From: VRUE01 sp035266685
GTDB lineage: Bacteria; Actinomycetota; Thermoleophilia; Solirubrobacterales; 70-9
Assembly: GCA_035266685.1 (NCBI GenBank)
Contig: DATFMX010000080.1
Span: 1 to 8,217 of the forward strand
Reading direction: 5' to 3'
DNA: 8,217 bases
The position numbers and the translations under genes were made by a program. Each line of letters starts with the position of its first letter. The stretch's first letter is position 1. Of the stretch, positions 5,969 through 8,217 are shown piece by piece. The notes beneath the pieces are model-generated. The model made no database searches and was not told the origin of the DNA. It saw only the letters and a list, made by a program, of their open reading frames with translations.

Positions 5969-7460
5969 CGAGCGGCGCTACCGCTTCGGGCCGCTGGAGC
6001 AGCGGACGCTGGTCGGCCCGCTGCGCCCGGGGCAAGTCGTGGTTCTCGCAGCCGGGGCGGCGATCGGGCTCGGCGCCCTCTATGGGATCAGGAGCTTCGC
6101 CGGGCTGGTGATCGGCGTCGGCGCGATCTGCGCCGCTGCGGCGGCGATCCTCGTGCCCCTCGAAGGACGCACCGCCGAGGAGTGGGCGCCGGTGGCGATC
6201 GGGTGGGCGCTGCGGCGAAAGCGGACGAAAGCGGGCTACCGCTCGACGGCGCTCGGGGCGGGGACGCGGATAGGGCCCGACGGGGAGCCGGTCCACCAGC
6301 TCTCCCTACCCCCCGCTCTCGCCGACCTCGAGCTGCTCTCGGTGCCCTACGGCCGCGAGGAGATCGGCGTGATGCGCGACCGTCGCGACGGCACCTACAC
6401 CGCCGTGCTCGCCGTGCGCGCCGGAGCCTTCGGCCTGCGCGACGCCGCCGAGCAGGAGCGAAAGCTCGACGCCTGGGGCTCGGTCCTGGCGAGCTGCGGG
6501 CGCGACGGCAGCCCGGTTCGGCGGCTGCAATGGATCGAGCGCACCCTGCCCGCCCAGGGCGACGAGCTGGCCGCCCACCTGCAGGCCGAGCGCGACCGCA
6601 CCGTGCCGATCGACTCCACCCTCGTGCGCTCCTACATCGAGCTGATCGAGTCGGCCGCGCCGGCGAGCACCGAGCACGAGGTCCTGATCGCGATCCAGAT
6701 CGACCAGCGGCGCGGCGCCAAGGAGCTGCGCCGTCTGGGCGGCGGCGAGGAGGCCGCCTGCGAGCTGCTGCTGCGCGAGGCTGAGGGCTTGGCGGAGCGC
6801 CTCTCACTCGCCGAGCTGACCGTGTTCGGCGTCCTGCGGCCGAGGCAATACGCGGAGGTGATCCGCGACGCCTTCGACCCCTTCGGCCGCCAGGGACGCG
6901 CCCGCGCGGCCGTGGGAGAACCGGGCCGCGAAGGGGTCGACCCGGCGCTGATGGGGCCGCTCGCAGACGAGACCACCTGGAGCACCTACCGCACCGACTC
7001 CGCGGTCCACGCGACCTACTGGATCTCCGGCTGGCCACGCACCGACGTCGGCCCGACCTTCCTGATGCCGCTGCTGATGCAAACGAGCGCCCTTCGCACT
7101 GTTTCAGTGACGATCGAGCCGATCCCCTACTCGGTCGCGATGCGCCGCGTTGAGGCGGCACGGACCGCCGAGGTCGCCGAGGAGATGCAACGCGAGCGCC
7201 AGGGCTTTCTCACCACCGCCCAGGTGAGGCGGCGTCAGCAGGCGGCGGCGCGGCGTGAGGAGGAGCTGGCCGACGGCCACGCTTTGCTGCGTTGGGTCGG
7301 CATGGTCACGGTGTCGGACCGCTCAGCCGAGGCGCTTGAGCGAGGCACGTCGAACGTCGAGCACGCTGGCGCACAGGCCCGCTTGGAGATGCAGCGCCTC
7401 TACGGCGAGCAGGACACTGCTTTCGCCTGTGCCTTGCCGCTCTGCCACGGGCTGAGGTGA
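5961..7460 (+). CDS. SCO6880/PrgI-like type IV secretion protein
   Basis: A 499-aa protein of the SCO6880 type found in actinobacterial conjugative elements, where it stands between TrbL and the VirB4-like ATPase. The N-terminus (YRFGPLEQRTLVGPLRPGQ) is followed by two membrane helices at about 23-43 and 45-66, the PrgI/VirB3-like part. A large soluble domain follows, with charged helices (REEIGVMRDRRDGTYTAVL; RRGAKELRRLGGGEEAACELL) and a late coiled-coil-prone stretch around residues 400-435. The C-terminus, RLYGEQDTAFACALPLCHGLR, matches the expected family end, so the protein looks full length. Start is GTG at 5961, with GAGGGAG (5945-5951) upstream and 8 bases overlap with TrbL. It is the last secretion gene visible: the expected ATPase gene does not follow. 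Its exact biochemical role is unknown. Confidence 0.85.
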   Translation: MSSERRYRFGPLEQRTLVGPLRPGQVVVLAAGAAIGLGALYGIRSFAGLVIGVGAICAAAAAILVPLEGRTAEEWAPVAIGWALRRKRTKAGYRSTALGAGTRIGPDGEPVHQLSLPPALADLELLSVPYGREEIGVMRDRRDGTYTAVLAVRAGAFGLRDAAEQERKLDAWGSVLASCGRDGSPVRRLQWIERTLPAQGDELAAHLQAERDRTVPIDSTLVRSYIELIESAAPASTEHEVLIAIQIDQRRGAKELRRLGGGEEAACELLLREAEGLAERLSLAELTVFGVLRPRQYAEVIRDAFDPFGRQGRARAAVGEPGREGVDPALMGPLADETTWSTYRTDSAVHATYWISGWPRTDVGPTFLMPLLMQTSALRTVSVTIEPIPYSVAMRRVEAARTAEVAEEMQRERQGFLTTAQVRRRQQAAARREEELADGHALLRWVGMVTVSDRSAEALERGTSNVEHAGAQARLEMQRLYGEQDTAFACALPLCHGLR

Positions 7461-7578
7461 CCCGCTCCGCATGATGAAGTCATCCGGTTGGCCCCATATT
7501 TCACCCGTGCATGCGGGTTCTAGTTCTCGCGCGAAGCGGCAGTAGACCCGGTATCAATTTCGGCCTCCGTGGTTGCAT
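7461..7578. other. Non-coding junction between the broken-off secretion operon and the SnoaL gene
   Basis: This 118-bp stretch is less GC-rich than its flanks and has stops in all frames. GTGA at 7457-7460 could have been the start of an overlapping next gene (GTGACCCGCTCCGCA), but the frame meets TGA after five codons, as if the ATPase gene had been cut off at its start. The 7499-7516 stretch resembles the 3' half of the intron domain V found at 8127-8145. ATGAAGTCAT (7474-7483) is a short inverted repeat. No terminator or promoter is convincing. Confidence 0.5.
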
Positions 7579-8079
7579 CTAGCTGCGGCGTGGCCCCGAA
7601 GCCATGGCCTCGGCGCCAGCCTGCGTGTTCACCTGTCGCACGACGCGGCCACCGACCAGCTCAGTCGTCTGCACGATCTCGTAGGAGATTTGAGCCCCCT
7701 CGGCCCGGGAGCGATGACAGAGACGAGCGCCGCGCACGATGCGGCCGGGTACAGCCTCCTCGAGGGAGAGGTTCGCGATTGTGCTGTCCTCGTAGCGGGC
7801 GAGAATATCTCGCCAGAAAGTGAATACCGCCTCGCGTCCTTGCAGTGGCGCGCCCTGGTACAGCGCCGGCGGTGGGACATATTCCACCTCGGCGTCGAAG
7901 AGGGCAAAGACCGCTTCGAGGTCACCGCGGTTAAATGCATCGCGGGCGCGGTCGAAAGCGGCCCCAAGGGCGCGGCGGCGAAGTGGCTCGGGTAGATGGG
8001 CGAGCGCCCGCGCGATCAATGCGGCCAAGCCCGGCGCCGCAACCTCCACGCGGTCGGCCAACGGACGGTTTGTTTTCAT
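7579..8079 (-). CDS. SnoaL-like / NTF2-fold protein
   Basis: A 166-aa protein with an NTF2-like fold of the SnoaL/ketosteroid-isomerase-related type at about residues 41-152: AFDRARDAFNRGDLEAVFALFDAEVEYVPP, then LQGREAVFTFWRDI, and strands ending VVGGRVVRQVNTQ-like. Such proteins are small cone-shaped domains that bind hydrophobic substrates or act as isomerases/hydrolases; the substrate here cannot be told. Residues 7-40 add a helical N-terminal extension with arginines, known in actinobacterial relatives, so the protein appears complete. ATG at 8079 has no ribosome binding site: the DNA just upstream on this strand is the 3' end of a group II intron. The natural leader was therefore probably separated from the start codon by the intron. 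It is convergent with the secretion operon and unrelated in function, so it is either cargo or host flank. Confidence 0.82.
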   Translation of the reverse strand: MKTNRPLADRVEVAAPGLAALIARALAHLPEPLRRRALGAAFDRARDAFNRGDLEAVFALFDAEVEYVPPPALYQGAPLQGREAVFTFWRDILARYEDSTIANLSLEEAVPGRIVRGARLCHRSRAEGAQISYEIVQTTELVGGRVVRQVNTQAGAEAMASGPRRS

Positions 8080-8084
8080 TGGTA

Positions 8085-8217
8085 GTCAGGGGCGCAGTAC
8101 CGAGCGGGCCTGTTTCCCCATCCCCCTTTCAATCCGTGCGTGCGGTTTTCCCGCACACGGCTTACCGATGATCTTCTTGACATGGTTACGCGACCCCCGG
8201 ATAGCGGACGGTGCCCA
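8085..8217 (-). mobile_element. Group II intron, 3' end (domains IV end, V and VI), partial at the right edge
   Basis: On the minus strand the sequence enters from the right edge, passes a short linker and forms a domain V hairpin (8131-8164). A purine-rich GAAAGGGGGATGGGG follows, which can pair with CCCCT near 8087-8091 as domain VI. GACTAC at about 8082-8087 is the likely branch and 3' end region. Group II introns are self-splicing retroelements that usually carry a reverse transcriptase in domain IV; that gene, if present, lies beyond the window. No clear C-terminus of it is visible in the last 50 bases. The exact 3' boundary is uncertain by a few bases. Confidence 0.75.
8131..8164 (-). 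ncRNA. Group II intron domain V catalytic hairpin
   Basis: On the minus strand the motif begins AAGCCGTGTGCGG, has a GAAA(A) loop and returns CCGCACGCACGGATT. The AGC catalytic triad is present at the 5' side. The upper stem GTGCGG/CCGCAC, a two-base GC bulge on the 3' side and the lower CCGT/ACGG pairing match the domain V architecture. The base of the stem (AG opposite AU) is slightly irregular, so mild degeneration is possible. Confidence 0.8.

Noticed and set aside
5232..6296. Arginine/proline-rich minus-strand open frame, 354 codons
   Set aside because: Antisense to the TrbL-like and SCO6880-like genes. It is a typical Arg/Pro-rich shadow frame with no domain.
7505..7535. Possible tRNA T-arm (GGGTTCTAG)
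   Set aside because: The T-loop pattern is imperfect and no acceptor, D or anticodon arm can be folded around it.
7471..7548. Small plus-strand ORF starting ATGATGAAG
   Set aside because: About 25 codons, no good ribosome binding site, no recognisable sequence and overlap with the intron-like scar; it is better treated as junction DNA.
1..8217. CRISPR array or rRNA gene
   Set aside because: No regularly spaced direct repeats of 25-40 bases and no conserved rRNA segments are present on either strand.

Overview
The window is very GC-rich (roughly 68-72 % by eye), with GC-rich third codon positions throughout. The gene families (Gly/Ala-rich TrbL-like protein, DUF6112-like pilin, SCO6880-like protein, excisionase-type antitoxin with PIN_3 toxin) point to an Actinomycetota host. 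The gene style resembles Thermoleophilia/Solirubrobacterales, but that taxonomic detail is inferred from protein style alone. Most of the window looks like part of an integrated conjugative element or conjugative plasmid.

Layout. At the left edge, on the minus strand, is an incomplete lytic transglycosylase (1-602) that would open peptidoglycan for a secretion channel. It is divergent from a sigma-70/ECF-like factor (734-1957) with an unusual membrane-like segment and a long low-complexity tail. A short AT-rich regulatory stretch (1958-2051) carries a 9-bp repeated motif and a candidate promoter. It precedes an excisionase-type HTH antitoxin (2052-2507) and a PIN-domain toxin (2546-3103), which end in two strong hairpins. 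A tightly overlapping plus-strand operon (3263-7460) follows: a two-helix pilin-like protein, a bitopic VirB8/TcpC-like protein, a six-helix TrbL/VirB6-like channel protein, and an SCO6880/PrgI-like protein. These four are membrane parts of a Gram-positive type IV secretion (mating) channel.

The operon then stops. The VirB4-type ATPase usually expected next is absent. A 118-bp non-coding junction (7461-7578) leads into a minus-strand SnoaL/NTF2-like gene (7579-8079). Directly upstream of that gene's start codon lies the 3' end of a group II intron on the same strand (about 8085-8217), with a recognisable domain V hairpin. The intron reverse transcriptase, if present, lies beyond the right edge. 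A second short stretch resembling half of the same domain V lies in the junction, so the break in the secretion operon may be linked to intron-related rearrangement.

The transglycosylase and the four-gene operon probably build one conjugation apparatus. The sigma factor may control it, and the HTH-PIN pair would stabilise the element. The SnoaL gene is unrelated in function and is either cargo or flanking DNA.
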